DNA from: Ralstonia mannitolilytica
Lineage (GTDB): Bacteria; Pseudomonadota; Gammaproteobacteria; Burkholderiales; Burkholderiaceae
Direction of reading: 5' to 3'
DNA: 64,000 nucleotides
NCBI RefSeq assembly: GCF_905397375.1
Contig: NZ_CAJPVG010000001.1
Span: 62,001-126,000 of the forward strand
Shown one piece after another: positions 9,397-18,668 of the stretch. The translations under genes and the position numbers were made by a program. Under the pieces are notes generated by a model. The model saw only the letters and a list, made by a program, of their open reading frames with translations, ran no database searches and was not told the DNA's origin. Each line of letters opens with the position of its first letter. The stretch's first letter is position 1.

Positions 9397-9817
9397 CTGC
9401 GGCTCCTGAAGGTCGGACTCCACGGGCCGTGCGCACTGCCGGAATCCGAACGGCAATGCGCAAGGCAGTGAAATCTCAAGGGGATACCCGGGTGGCGCGA
9501 TCGGCGGACGGAGGCATTTCCGCAGCGCAACAAGATCGGCCTCAAGCAATGACACTTTGTAGCACAACCGTCAATTTTGATTGTTCGGCTGTGACTAATA
9601 GTGATGTCCGATTATAGGCATTTATCCGCGTTCGTCTAATCACCATCATTCAGCCCATCGATATCAGGGTGATCCGCAAAGGTAAGCCCCGCCTGACATC
9701 ATGGGTTCTTCTCCACCGCGCCTGGTTGTTTCTGAATACTCGCCCGATCGGGATGCGGGTTCGGTTGCTGTTCGTCCGGCGCAATCGTACTCGCGCTCCG
9801 ACGTTACAAAGGTTGCA
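9397..9817 (+). promoter_or_regulatory. Divergent ceoR/llpE control region
   Basis: About 420 bp between the LysR start and the favoured llpE start. The stretch near 9560-9660 is the most AT-rich of this neighbourhood and holds several T-N11-A type sequences around TGACTAATAGTG and GATTATAGGC, where LysR regulators would be expected to bind. I cannot assign the exact operator or promoters. No separate gene was seen in it. Confidence 0.45.
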
Positions 9818-10792
9818 GTGAATAACCATTTGCGCAGCGCAACATCTCCGCTGCCTGAGCAAGCATGTCACGCCGACGGGGCCGCCGACACCGCCGCCCT
9901 CCCGCGCGACGTGCACGCCGAGGACTACTGGACGCAGGGCTACGCCGGCCGCATCCGCCTGCGCGTGTATCGCCCGGAAATGCGCCCGGACGAGGCGGCC
10001 GCGCCACTGCGCCATGCCGCCGTGCTGTATCTGCACGGCGGCGGCTTCGTGCGCGGCACGATCGACGATGCCGATGCGCCGGCCCGCCACCTCGCCGCCA
10101 CGCTGCCCGCCGTCGTGGTCACGGTGGGCTACTCGCTGGCGCCGGCCGCGCCCTTCCCGGCCGCGCCGGAAGACGTCTACGCCGCGCTGTGCTGCATGGC
10201 CGAGCATGCCGCCGCCTGGGGCATCGACCGCCGCCGCATGGCGGTGGCCGGGCACGACGCGGGCGGCAATCTGTCGGCCGCGCTGGCCATGATTGCGCGC
10301 GACCGCGGCGGCCCGCACCTGCGCGCACAAGTGCTGATCGCGCCCATGCTCGACCCGACCATGGCGCGCGTGCGCCCCGACCGCCTGGCCGACGCCGACA
10401 ACTCGGCCGAAGTTTGCGCGGAGTGCTATCGCCAGTACCTGCCGCGCCCTACCGAGCGCGTGCATCCGTACGCCGCGCCGGTGGAATCGCGCCGCCTGCA
10501 GGGCCTGCCGCCCGCGCTGCTGCTGACCGCGCCGCAGGACCTGCTGCGCACCGAAGCCGAGCGCTATGCCGCGTGCCTCATCGAAGCCGGGGTCGTCACG
10601 CAGGTCGTGCGTGTGAACGATGCGTGCCATGACTCGATCGCCATGAGCGCGGTCGCGCAGGACGAGATCACGTGTTTCCTGCGCTGGCACCTCGGCATGA
10701 CACGGCAGCCCGCCGGTCGCGCCAGGCGCCGCGCACGTGCGGACCGCAAGGACCGCACGCCCCCTGGCCCCACCGAGGAGACGCCTGGCTGA
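9818..10792 (+). CDS. llpE: Lipase-like alpha/beta hydrolase of the efflux operon, nucleophile replaced
   Basis: About 324 residues of the hormone-sensitive-lipase (HSL) family. The oxyanion motif HGGGF (73-77) is intact, and the later Asp (TAPQDLLRTEAE) and His (NDACHDS) of the triad are present. The nucleophile elbow, normally G-D-S-A-G-G, reads G-H-D-A-G-G (145-150), with Asp147 where Ser is expected, so ordinary esterase activity is doubtful. GTG start at 9818 has AAAGG upstream; an in-frame ATG at 9701 has no ribosome site. It is first in the operon before ceoA, as llpE in Burkholderia cenocepacia, where it was reported dispensable for efflux (recalled, not checked). Confidence 0.8.
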   Translation: MNNHLRSATSPLPEQACHADGAADTAALPRDVHAEDYWTQGYAGRIRLRVYRPEMRPDEAAAPLRHAAVLYLHGGGFVRGTIDDADAPARHLAATLPAVVVTVGYSLAPAAPFPAAPEDVYAALCCMAEHAAAWGIDRRRMAVAGHDAGGNLSAALAMIARDRGGPHLRAQVLIAPMLDPTMARVRPDRLADADNSAEVCAECYRQYLPRPTERVHPYAAPVESRRLQGLPPALLLTAPQDLLRTEAERYAACLIEAGVVTQVVRVNDACHDSIAMSAVAQDEITCFLRWHLGMTRQPAGRARRRARADRKDRTPPGPTEETPG

Positions 10793-10907
10793 CCCCACAC
10801 AACAAGAAACGGAGTGCGAGGCCGCGCGCGTGTTTCTACGCTGCGGCCCACGCGCTTTTCCTGAGTCTGTTCTCTTTGCCTATCCCAACGAAATCGAGAG
10901 AGTCATC

Positions 10908-12218
10908 ATGAGCCTGTCCAAACGCACCATCGCCATTTCGGTTGCAGCAGTGCTCGGCGCTGCCGCCGTGGGCACATACGGCCTGGTTTCCAATGCCGGT
11001 GCCTCGCAGCAACCTGCCGCCGCCCCCGCCGCCACGCCGGTGGATGTCGCGCCCGTCCTCGCCAAGAACGTGGCCGAGTGGGATGAATTTTCGGGCCGCA
11101 TCGAAGCGGTTGAACGCGTGGAAGTCCGCCCTCTGGTGAGCGGCACCGTCACGGCTGTGCACTTCAAGGACGGCAGCATCGTCAAGAAGGGCGACCCGCT
11201 GTTCACCATCGACCCGCGCCCGTATGCGGCGGAAGTGGCCCGCACGCAAGCGGCGCTGACGGCCGCCAAGTCGCGGGTGGCCTACACCACGTCGGAACTC
11301 GAACGCGCGCAGAAGCTCGTGGCCGACAACGCCATCGCCCGGCGCGAGTTCGAAGAGAAGGAAAACGCCGCCCGCGAGGCGCAGGCCAACCTGCAAGGCG
11401 CCGCTGCCGCACTGGAAGCGGCCAAGCTCAACCTCGAGTACACGCGCATCGTGGCGCCCGTGTCGGGCCGCGTGTCGCGCGCGGAAATCACGGTGGGCAA
11501 CGTGGTGTCCGCCGGCGGTGCCGCGCCGGTGCTCACGACGCTGGTGTCGGTCTCGCCGATGTACGTGGCGTTCGATGCCGACGAGCAGAGCTACCTGCGT
11601 TACTCGGCCCAAGCCGCCAAGGGCACCAAGACGCCGGTCTACATCGGCCTGGCCAATGAAGACGGCTATACGCGCGAGGGCTTCATCCAGTCCGTCGACA
11701 ATCGCCTGGACGTGCGCTCAGGCACGATCCGCGTGCGCGCCACGCTCGACAACGCCGACGGCCGCCTCACGCCGGGCCTGTACGCCCGCGTGCGCATGAG
11801 CACCGGCGCGCCGCACGACGCCATCCTCATCAGCGACAAGGCCATCGGGACGGACCAGGACAAGAAGTTCGTGCTGGTCGTGGATGCCGCCAACAAGACG
11901 AGCTACCGCGCGGTCACGCTCGGTGCCTCGGTCGACGGCCTGCGCGTCGTGAAGTCGGGCCTGAAGGCGGGCGAGCGCATCGTCGTCAACGGCATCCAGC
12001 GTGTGCGGCCGGGCGACGCCGTGGCCCCCAACGTGGTGACCATGGACAGCCTCGTCACGAAGCGCGTGGTGCTGCCCGGCGCACAACCGGAAGCCCCCGC
12101 CACGCCCGCAGAAGCCAAAGCCGATACCCCTGCTGCCCCCGCCGCGAAGGCCGAAGCCAAGCCTGCCGGCGCCAAGACCGCAGCCAACGCACAACGCCTT
12201 CCGGCCGACCGCGCCTGA
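10908..12218 (+). CDS. ceoA: RND efflux periplasmic adaptor (membrane fusion protein)
   Basis: 436 residues, HlyD/AcrA family. N-terminal signal anchor (TIAISVAAVLGAAAVGTYGLV) without a lipobox cysteine, unlike AcrA. Then the lipoyl half-motif FSGRIEAVERVEVRPLVSGTVTAVHFKDGSIVKKGDPLFTID, an alpha-helical hairpin (about 105-165), the second lipoyl half (IVAPVSGRVSRAEITVGNVV) and beta-barrel/membrane-proximal domains. The C-terminal tail (from about 390) is Ala/Pro/Lys-rich and low complexity. It bridges CeoB to OpcM in the periplasm. It lies 115 bp after llpE and 28 bp before ceoB. Confidence 0.93.
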   Translation: MSLSKRTIAISVAAVLGAAAVGTYGLVSNAGASQQPAAAPAATPVDVAPVLAKNVAEWDEFSGRIEAVERVEVRPLVSGTVTAVHFKDGSIVKKGDPLFTIDPRPYAAEVARTQAALTAAKSRVAYTTSELERAQKLVADNAIARREFEEKENAAREAQANLQGAAAALEAAKLNLEYTRIVAPVSGRVSRAEITVGNVVSAGGAAPVLTTLVSVSPMYVAFDADEQSYLRYSAQAAKGTKTPVYIGLANEDGYTREGFIQSVDNRLDVRSGTIRVRATLDNADGRLTPGLYARVRMSTGAPHDAILISDKAIGTDQDKKFVLVVDAANKTSYRAVTLGASVDGLRVVKSGLKAGERIVVNGIQRVRPGDAVAPNVVTMDSLVTKRVVLPGAQPEAPATPAEAKADTPAAPAAKAEAKPAGAKTAANAQRLPADRA

Positions 12219-12246
12219 TCGCGACTGAAACGCATCGCTGACAGCC

Positions 12247-15200
12247 ATGAACTTCTCCAAATTTTTCGTGGACCGCCCGATTTTTGCGGGCGTGCTTTCC
12301 ACGCTGATCCTGCTGATCGGGATCATCTCGATCTGGCGATTGCCGATCTCGGAGTATCCCGAGGTCGTGCCGCCTTCGGTGGTGGTGCGCGCGCAGTTCC
12401 CGGGCGCCAACCCGAAGGTGATTGCCGAGACCGTCGCCTCGCCGCTCGAAGAACAGATCAACGGCGTCGAGAACATGCTGTACATGCAGTCGCAGGCCAA
12501 CAGCGACGGCAACATGACCACAACGGTCACCTTCAAGCTGGGCACCGACCCCGACAAGGCGCAGCAGCTCGTGCAGAACCGCGTGTCGCAGGCGCTGCCG
12601 CGTCTGCCCGACGTGGTGCAGCGCCTGGGCGTGACGACCATCAAGAGCAGCCCCGACCTGACGATGGTGGTGCACTTGCTGTCGCCCAACGACCGCTACG
12701 ACATGACATACCTGCGCAACTACGCGGTGCTGAACGTCAAGGACCGCCTTGCACGGATCAGCGGCGTGGGCCAGGTGCAGCTGTTCGGCTCGGGTGACTA
12801 CTCGATGCGCGTGTGGCTCGACCCGAACAAGGTGGCCGAGCGCGGCCTGACGGCCAACGAAGTCGTCAAGGCCATCCGCGACCAGAACGTGCAGGTGGCG
12901 GCAGGCGTGATCGGCGGCTCGCCGTCGGTGCCGGGTACGGACCTGCAATTGTCCGTCAACGCACAGGGCCGCCTGAAGACCGAGCAGGAGTTCGGCGACA
13001 TCATCCTCAAGAGTTCGCCCAACGGCGCCGTCACTTACCTGCGTGACGTGGCCCGCATCGAGCTGGCCGCGTCGGAATACGGCCTGCGCTCGCTGCTGGA
13101 CAACAAGCAGGCGGTGGCCATTCCGATCTTCCAGGCGCCGGGTTCCAACGCGCTGCAGATTTCGGATGACGTGCGCAAGACGATGGCCGAGCTGAAGGAA
13201 GACTTTCCCGAAGGCGTCGACTACCGCATCGTCTATGACCCGACGCAGTTCGTCCGCTCCAGTATCGAAGCCGTCACGCACACGCTGCTGGAAGCGGTGG
13301 CGCTTGTGGTGCTCGTGGTGATCCTGTTCCTGCAGACGTGGCGTGCGTCGATCATTCCGCTGCTTGCGGTGCCGGTGTCGATCATCGGCACGTTCGGCCT
13401 GATGCTGATGTTCGGCTTCTCGATCAACGCGCTGTCGCTGTTTGGGCTGGTGCTGGCGATCGGGATCGTGGTGGACGATGCCATCGTGGTGGTGGAAAAC
13501 GTCGAGCGGAACATCGCCGAAGGCTTATCGCCACGCGAGGCCACGTACAAGGCCATGCGCGAAGTGAGCGGCCCGATCATCGCCATTGCCCTGACGCTGA
13601 TTGCCGTGTTCGTGCCGCTCGCCTTCATGACGGGCCTGACCGGTCAGTTCTACAAGCAGTTCGCGCTGACGATCTCCATCTCGACCGTCATCTCGGCCTT
13701 CAACTCGCTCACGCTGTCGCCGGCGCTGGCCGCCCTGCTGCTCAAGAGCCACGACGCACCGAAGGATTGGCTGGCGCGCGTGATGGACAAGGGCCTGGGC
13801 TGGATCTTCCGTCCGTTCAATCGGGTGTTTGGCGCCGCATCGGAGTCGTATGGCCGCAGCACATCGCGCGTGATCGGCCGCAAGGCGCTGATGCTGGGCA
13901 TCTACCTGGCGCTCATCGGTGCGACCGCGCTGCTGTTCAACAAGGTGCCCGGCGGCTTCGTGCCGATGCAGGACAAGCAATACCTCGTGAGCTTCGCGCA
14001 ACTGCCGGACGGTGCCTCGCTTGACCGCACGGAAGACGTGATCCGCCGCATGTCCGACATCGCCCTCAAGCACCCGGGCGTGGAAAGCGCCGTGGCCTTC
14101 CCGGGCCTGTCCATCAACGGCTTCACCAACAGCCCGAGCGCCGGCATCGTGTTCGTCACGCTCAAGCCGTTTGACCAGCGCAAGAGCGCCGACCTGTCCG
14201 GCGGTGCGATTGCGGGCCAGCTGAACAAGCAATACGGCGCCATCAAGGATGCGTTCATCGCCGTGTTCCCGCCGCCGCCGGTGCAGGGCCTCGGCACGGT
14301 GGGCGGCTTCAAGATGCAGATCGAAGACCGGGGTTCGGTCGGCTACGAACAGCTCTTTGCCGCCACGCAAGCCTTCATGGCGAAGGCACGCCAGACGCCT
14401 GAGCTGGGCCCGTCGTTCTCGAGCTACCAGATCAACGTGCCGCAGCTGAATGCCGACCTGGACCGCGTGAAGGCCAAGCAGCTGGGCGTGCCGGTCACGG
14501 ACGTGTTCGACACCATGCAGGTGTATCTGGGCTCGCTGTACGTGAACGACTTCAACCGCTTCGGCCGTACGTACCAGGTCAAGGTGCAGGCAGACGCGCC
14601 GTTCCGCGCCCATGCAGAAGACATCCTGCAGCTGAAGACGCGCAACAGCGCGGGCGACATGGTGCCGCTGTCATCGCTGCTGCGCGTGTCGCAAGGCTTC
14701 GGGCCGGACATGGTCGTGCGCTACAACGGCTACACCGCTGCCGACATCAACGGCGGCCCGGCCCCCGGCTTCTCGTCGGGCCAGGCGCAGGCGGCTGTGG
14801 AGCGCATCGCGCATGAAACGCTGCCCAAGGGCGTGCGCTTCGAGTGGACGGACCTGACGTATCAGCAGATCCTGGCGGGCAACTCGGCGGTGTGGATCTT
14901 CCCGATCTGCGTGCTGCTGGTGTTCCTGGTGCTGGCCGCACAGTACGAAAGCCTGACGCTGCCGCTGGCCGTGATCCTGATCGTGCCGATGAGCCTGTTC
15001 GCCGCCATGCTGGGTGTGTGGATCTCGCGCGGCGACAACAACATCTTCACGCAGATCGGCCTGGTGGTGCTGGTGGGGCTGGCGTGCAAGAACGCCATCC
15101 TGATCGTCGAGTTTGCGCGCGAGCTCGAGCTGCAGGGACGCTCCATCGTGGAGGCCGCCATCGAGGCTTGCCGCCTGCGTCTGCGCCCGATCCTGATGAC

Positions 15201-15453
15201 GTCGATCGCTTTCATCATGGGCGTGGTGCCCCTGGTGGTGTCGACCGGCGCCGGTGCGGAAATGCGTCATGCCATGGGCGTGGCCGTGTTCGCGGGGATG
15301 CTCGGTGTGACGCTGTTCGGCCTGTTCCTCACGCCGGTGTTCTACGTGGTGCTGCGTACGCTGGCCTCGCGCCGCGGCGAGCGCTCCGAGAATGCACCGG
15401 ACCGCGATCTGGACCTCGATGGCGCGCTGCCGGTGCCGTCGAGCCAACACTAA
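12247..15453 (+). CDS. ceoB: RND multidrug efflux transporter, HAE1 family
   Basis: Proton-driven inner-membrane pump of 1068 residues. Begins MNFSKFFVDRPIFAGVLSTLILLIGIISI (first transmembrane helix) and has the AcrB-like repeat of two six-helix halves separated by large periplasmic loops. The TM4 proton-relay helix GLVLAIGIVVDDAIVVVENVERN carries the Asp pair, and the second half has GLACKNAILIVEFARELE. By synteny it corresponds to CeoB/BpeF, pumps reported to handle chloramphenicol, trimethoprim and fluoroquinolones in Burkholderia; the substrate range here is inferred. Confidence 0.95.
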   Translation: MNFSKFFVDRPIFAGVLSTLILLIGIISIWRLPISEYPEVVPPSVVVRAQFPGANPKVIAETVASPLEEQINGVENMLYMQSQANSDGNMTTTVTFKLGTDPDKAQQLVQNRVSQALPRLPDVVQRLGVTTIKSSPDLTMVVHLLSPNDRYDMTYLRNYAVLNVKDRLARISGVGQVQLFGSGDYSMRVWLDPNKVAERGLTANEVVKAIRDQNVQVAAGVIGGSPSVPGTDLQLSVNAQGRLKTEQEFGDIILKSSPNGAVTYLRDVARIELAASEYGLRSLLDNKQAVAIPIFQAPGSNALQISDDVRKTMAELKEDFPEGVDYRIVYDPTQFVRSSIEAVTHTLLEAVALVVLVVILFLQTWRASIIPLLAVPVSIIGTFGLMLMFGFSINALSLFGLVLAIGIVVDDAIVVVENVERNIAEGLSPREATYKAMREVSGPIIAIALTLIAVFVPLAFMTGLTGQFYKQFALTISISTVISAFNSLTLSPALAALLLKSHDAPKDWLARVMDKGLGWIFRPFNRVFGAASESYGRSTSRVIGRKALMLGIYLALIGATALLFNKVPGGFVPMQDKQYLVSFAQLPDGASLDRTEDVIRRMSDIALKHPGVESAVAFPGLSINGFTNSPSAGIVFVTLKPFDQRKSADLSGGAIAGQLNKQYGAIKDAFIAVFPPPPVQGLGTVGGFKMQIEDRGSVGYEQLFAATQAFMAKARQTPELGPSFSSYQINVPQLNADLDRVKAKQLGVPVTDVFDTMQVYLGSLYVNDFNRFGRTYQVKVQADAPFRAHAEDILQLKTRNSAGDMVPLSSLLRVSQGFGPDMVVRYNGYTAADINGGPAPGFSSGQAQAAVERIAHETLPKGVRFEWTDLTYQQILAGNSAVWIFPICVLLVFLVLAAQYESLTLPLAVILIVPMSLFAAMLGVWISRGDNNIFTQIGLVVLVGLACKNAILIVEFARELELQGRSIVEAAIEACRLRLRPILMTSIAFIMGVVPLVVSTGAGAEMRHAMGVAVFAGMLGVTLFGLFLTPVFYVVLRTLASRRGERSENAPDRDLDLDGALPVPSSQH

Positions 15454-15466
15454 TGACAACATCGCT

Positions 15467-17011
15467 ATGAACGCGCTCAAACAACACACCGGTCCGGCGC
15501 GGCCGGGCCGCTGGACTCCGCTGGCGCTGGCCGCCGCGCTGTCCCTCGCGGCCTGCTCGCTGGCACCGAACTACGAGAAGCCGGACGTGGGCACGCCCAC
15601 GGCCTTCAAGGAAGCGGCCGAATCTTCCAAACTGGCCGCCGACGCACCGCTGGCCGCCGGCGAACAAGGCAAATGGAAGACCGCTGAACCGTCGATGCCG
15701 GCTGACGGCGCGTGGTGGAAGATCTTCAACGACCCGACGCTCGACAAGCTCGAAGCGCAGGCCGCTGAAGCGAGCCCCACGCTGGCCGCCGCGGCCGCGC
15801 GCGTCACGCAGGCGCGCGCCTTCGTGCAGGCCAATCGCGCATCGCTGTTCCCGGAACTCGATGCGGGCTTTGGCCCCACGCGCCAGCGCCCTTCGGCCGC
15901 GTCGGCGGGCCTGCCGGTCGGTGCGCCCGTGCAGCCGCAAACGTACTGGCGCGCGCAGGCCACGGTGGCGTATGAAGCCGATCTCTTCGGCCGCGTACGC
16001 AACAGCATCGATGCCGCCGGCGCCGATGCCGAACGCGTGGAAGCGCTGTACCGTGCCGCGCGCCTGTCGCTGCAGGCCGACGTTGCACAGACGTACTTCA
16101 GCCTGCGCACGCTCGATGCCGAAGAAGCGCTGCTCGCACGCACCGTCGTCGGCCGCGAAGAGGCGCTCAAGCTGGTGCAGCGCCGCTTCAACACCGGCGA
16201 CATCGGCGAGCTGGACGTTGCGCGCGCCGACGCCGAGCTGGCCACCGCGCGCTCCGACCGCATTGGCGTGCAGCGCCGCCGCGCCGTGCTGGAGCACGCG
16301 CTCGCCACGCTGCTCGGCAAGGCCCCCGCCGACTTCAGCATGGACGCGCAACCGCTGACCGCGCTGGACGTGCGCGTGCCGGCCGGCCTGCCCTCCGCCC
16401 TGCTGGAGCGCCGCCCGGACGTGGCCGCCGCCGAGCGTTCCATGGCCGCCGCCAATGCGCGCATCGGCGTGGCACGCGCGGCGTTCTTCCCGCAGCTGCA
16501 GCTCACGGGCGGCTTCGGTTATGAGTCGCACGACATCGGTGACCTGCTCAAATGGGGCAGCCGCACGTGGATTCTCGGCCCGCTGGTCGGCACTGCGCTG
16601 TCGCTGCCGATCTTTGACGGCGGCGCCCGCAGCGCTGGCGTGAAGCAGGCGCGCGCCGCGTATGAAGAGAACGTTGCGAACTACCGCGAAAGCGTGCTGG
16701 TCGCCTTCCGCGAGGTGGAAGACAACCTGTCAGACCTGCGCCTTCTGGCCGATCAGTCCAAGGCCCAGAGCGATGCGGTGCGCGCCTCCTCGCGCGCGGC
16801 ACAGCTCTCGCGCACGCGCTACAACGCGGGGTCGGTCAACTACCTGGACGTGATCGATGCGGAGCGCAACATGCTCTCGGCCGAGCGCATCGGCGTGCAG
16901 CTGGCCGGTGCCCGCGTCAATGCCACGGTCGGCCTCATCAAGGCGCTGGGCGGCGGCTGGGGCGATCTGCCCGCGCAACAGGCCCAGCCGGCAACGGTGG
17001 CCCAGCAGTAA
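15467..17011 (+). CDS. opcM: Outer-membrane efflux channel lipoprotein (NodT/OprM family)
   Basis: 514 residues. Signal peptide with lipobox LAAC (acylated Cys30), followed by SLAPNYEKPDV, typical of OprM-type factors. Two outer-membrane-efflux repeats follow, each a helix-strand-helix unit: AWWKIFNDPTLDKLEAQAAEASPTLAAAAARV and later LPSALLERRPDVAAAERSMAAANARIGVARAAFFP. The ATG start is 14 bp after the ceoB stop. A longer upstream frame overlapping ceoB is a shadow. This closes the tripartite pump, and the operon ends at the terminator just downstream. Confidence 0.93.
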   Translation: MNALKQHTGPARPGRWTPLALAAALSLAACSLAPNYEKPDVGTPTAFKEAAESSKLAADAPLAAGEQGKWKTAEPSMPADGAWWKIFNDPTLDKLEAQAAEASPTLAAAAARVTQARAFVQANRASLFPELDAGFGPTRQRPSAASAGLPVGAPVQPQTYWRAQATVAYEADLFGRVRNSIDAAGADAERVEALYRAARLSLQADVAQTYFSLRTLDAEEALLARTVVGREEALKLVQRRFNTGDIGELDVARADAELATARSDRIGVQRRRAVLEHALATLLGKAPADFSMDAQPLTALDVRVPAGLPSALLERRPDVAAAERSMAAANARIGVARAAFFPQLQLTGGFGYESHDIGDLLKWGSRTWILGPLVGTALSLPIFDGGARSAGVKQARAAYEENVANYRESVLVAFREVEDNLSDLRLLADQSKAQSDAVRASSRAAQLSRTRYNAGSVNYLDVIDAERNMLSAERIGVQLAGARVNATVGLIKALGGGWGDLPAQQAQPATVAQQ

Positions 17012-17045
17012 GACGTTGCTCCTCTCTCGGGAAAGCGAGATTACG

Positions 17046-17070
17046 CGCGGCTTCGGCCGCGTTTTTTTTT
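17046..17070 (+). terminator. Strong intrinsic terminator of the ceo operon
   Basis: CGCGGC-TTCG-GCCGCG hairpin with a stable UUCG tetraloop followed by nine Ts, 35 bp after the opcM stop. Confidence 0.93.
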
Positions 17071-17149
17071 GGCGCTTTGTTCGTGGGCGGTGGCGCTCCA
17101 TCCTCCCCGTCGAAGCCGGATGCCGCACGGACTCTCCGTTCCGGGCATG

Positions 17150-17180
17150 AAAAAAGCGCGGCGCCTTCCGGACGCCGCGC
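17150..17180 (-). terminator. Intrinsic terminator of the MFS transporter gene
   Basis: On the minus strand GCGCGGCG (17180-17173) pairs with CGCCGCGC (17163-17156) and is followed by six Ts. It is 28 bp after the transporter stop and faces the ceo terminator, insulating the convergent operons. Confidence 0.9.
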
Positions 17181-17207
17181 ACCGTGCACTTGGGGGAAGC
17201 ACAAGGA

Positions 17208-18521
17208 TTAAATCGCCTCCAGCTCGCGGCCGCGCGTTTCCGGCAGCGTGAGCGCCGCCAGGATCAGCAGGCCATACGCGCCCGCGGCAAAGATGCCGAT
17301 GGCGTGCCCGAGCGACGAATGCGCGCTCACCTGCCCGATCAGGAACGGAAAACTCGCGCCCACGGCCCGGCCCACGTTGTAGCAGAAGCCCTGGCCCGAG
17401 CCGCGCACCGAGGTCGGAAACAGCTCGGTCAGGAACGCGCCCATGCCCGCAAAGATGCCGGAGGCAAAGAAGCCCAGTGGCAGACCGAGCACCAGCATCA
17501 GGCTGTCGGTCACGTCCAGCTGCGTGTACACGAGCGCCACCACCATCGACCCGGCGGCAAACAGGATGAAATTGCGCTTGCGGCCCAGGCGGTCCGTCAG
17601 CACGGCGCTGGTCAGGTAGCCGATGTACGAGCCGATGATGACCACCGCCAGGTAGCCGCCGGTGCCCAGCACCGTCAGGTGGCGCTCGGTCTTCAGGAAG
17701 GTGGGCAGCCACGTGGTGATCGCGTAGTAGCCACCTTGCGCGCCGGTCGTCAGCACAGCGGCCCGCAACGTCGTGCTCAGCAGGCGCGGCGAGAAGATCG
17801 CAAGGAAGCTCGAGCCCACGCCGCCGGTCTGCTGAGACTTCGCCTCCTGATACACCTGCGGCTCCTTCACCAGCCGGCGCAGGAAGAACACGAACACCGC
17901 CGGCACGATGCCCACCAGGAACAGCGCGCGCCATGCTGTCTCGGGCGGCATCACGCTGAAGAGCCACGCGTACAGCAGCGCCGATGCACCCCAGCCCAGG
18001 GCCCACCCGGCCTGCACCATGCCCACGGCCTTGCCGCGGTCCTGCGCGCGGATGGCCTCGCCGATCAGCACGGCGCCGGCCGTCCACTCGCCGCCAAAGC
18101 CGAAGCCCATCAGCGTGCGGGCAATCAGCAGCTGCCCGTAGTTCTGCGCGAGGCCGCACAGGAACGTGAAGACGGCAAACCACAGGATCGTGATCTGCAG
18201 CGCGCGCACGCGGCCGATGCGGTCCGACAGGATGCCCGCCACCCAGCCGCCCGCCGCCGATGCCAGTAGCGTGCACGTGCCGATCAACCCCGCATCGGCC
18301 TTGGAGAGCCCCCACACGCCGATCAGCGTGGGGATGACGAAGCTCAGGATCTGCGTGTCCATGGCGTCGAGCGCGTAGCCGACCTTGCAGCTCCAGAACG
18401 TGCGCCGCTCCTGCGGCGAGATCTCCCGGTACCAGCGGAACAGGCCGCCCGGATTCGCGGCGGATGGGGCTGCGGTGTCCGCCTCGGTGGGCGCTCGCGC
18501 AACCGATGCTTCGGTCGTCAT
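17208..18521 (-). CDS. MFS transporter, sugar/aromatic-acid symporter type
   Basis: 437 residues with 12 predicted membrane segments. MFS motif A between TM2 and TM3 is GWVAGILSDRIGRVRALQ, and GFGFGGEWTAGAVLIGE lies in TM4/5, characteristic of the metabolite:H+ and aromatic acid:H+ symporter branches. Start ATG (MTTEASVARAP) follows AGGAGG; a longer frame upstream was rejected. It lies 147 bp downstream of the D-glutamate-cyclase-type gene on the same strand and may be co-transcribed, which would suggest an organic or amino acid substrate; the substrate cannot be read from sequence. Confidence 0.88.
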   Translation of the reverse strand: MTTEASVARAPTEADTAAPSAANPGGLFRWYREISPQERRTFWSCKVGYALDAMDTQILSFVIPTLIGVWGLSKADAGLIGTCTLLASAAGGWVAGILSDRIGRVRALQITILWFAVFTFLCGLAQNYGQLLIARTLMGFGFGGEWTAGAVLIGEAIRAQDRGKAVGMVQAGWALGWGASALLYAWLFSVMPPETAWRALFLVGIVPAVFVFFLRRLVKEPQVYQEAKSQQTGGVGSSFLAIFSPRLLSTTLRAAVLTTGAQGGYYAITTWLPTFLKTERHLTVLGTGGYLAVVIIGSYIGYLTSAVLTDRLGRKRNFILFAAGSMVVALVYTQLDVTDSLMLVLGLPLGFFASGIFAGMGAFLTELFPTSVRGSGQGFCYNVGRAVGASFPFLIGQVSAHSSLGHAIGIFAAGAYGLLILAALTLPETRGRELEAI

Positions 18522-18668
18522 GGTGCTTCCTCCTTTTTCACTGTTGCTGTCTCGTGCTTCTTTTTGTTTCTGATAGGCCAACGCCTCTGCGTGCGCCAGC
18601 GGGAACCCCGACCCGTCCGCCCCTGCTTCTCTCCGTCCTGAAGGCCTGCGATGCGGCAGCGAACCCGA

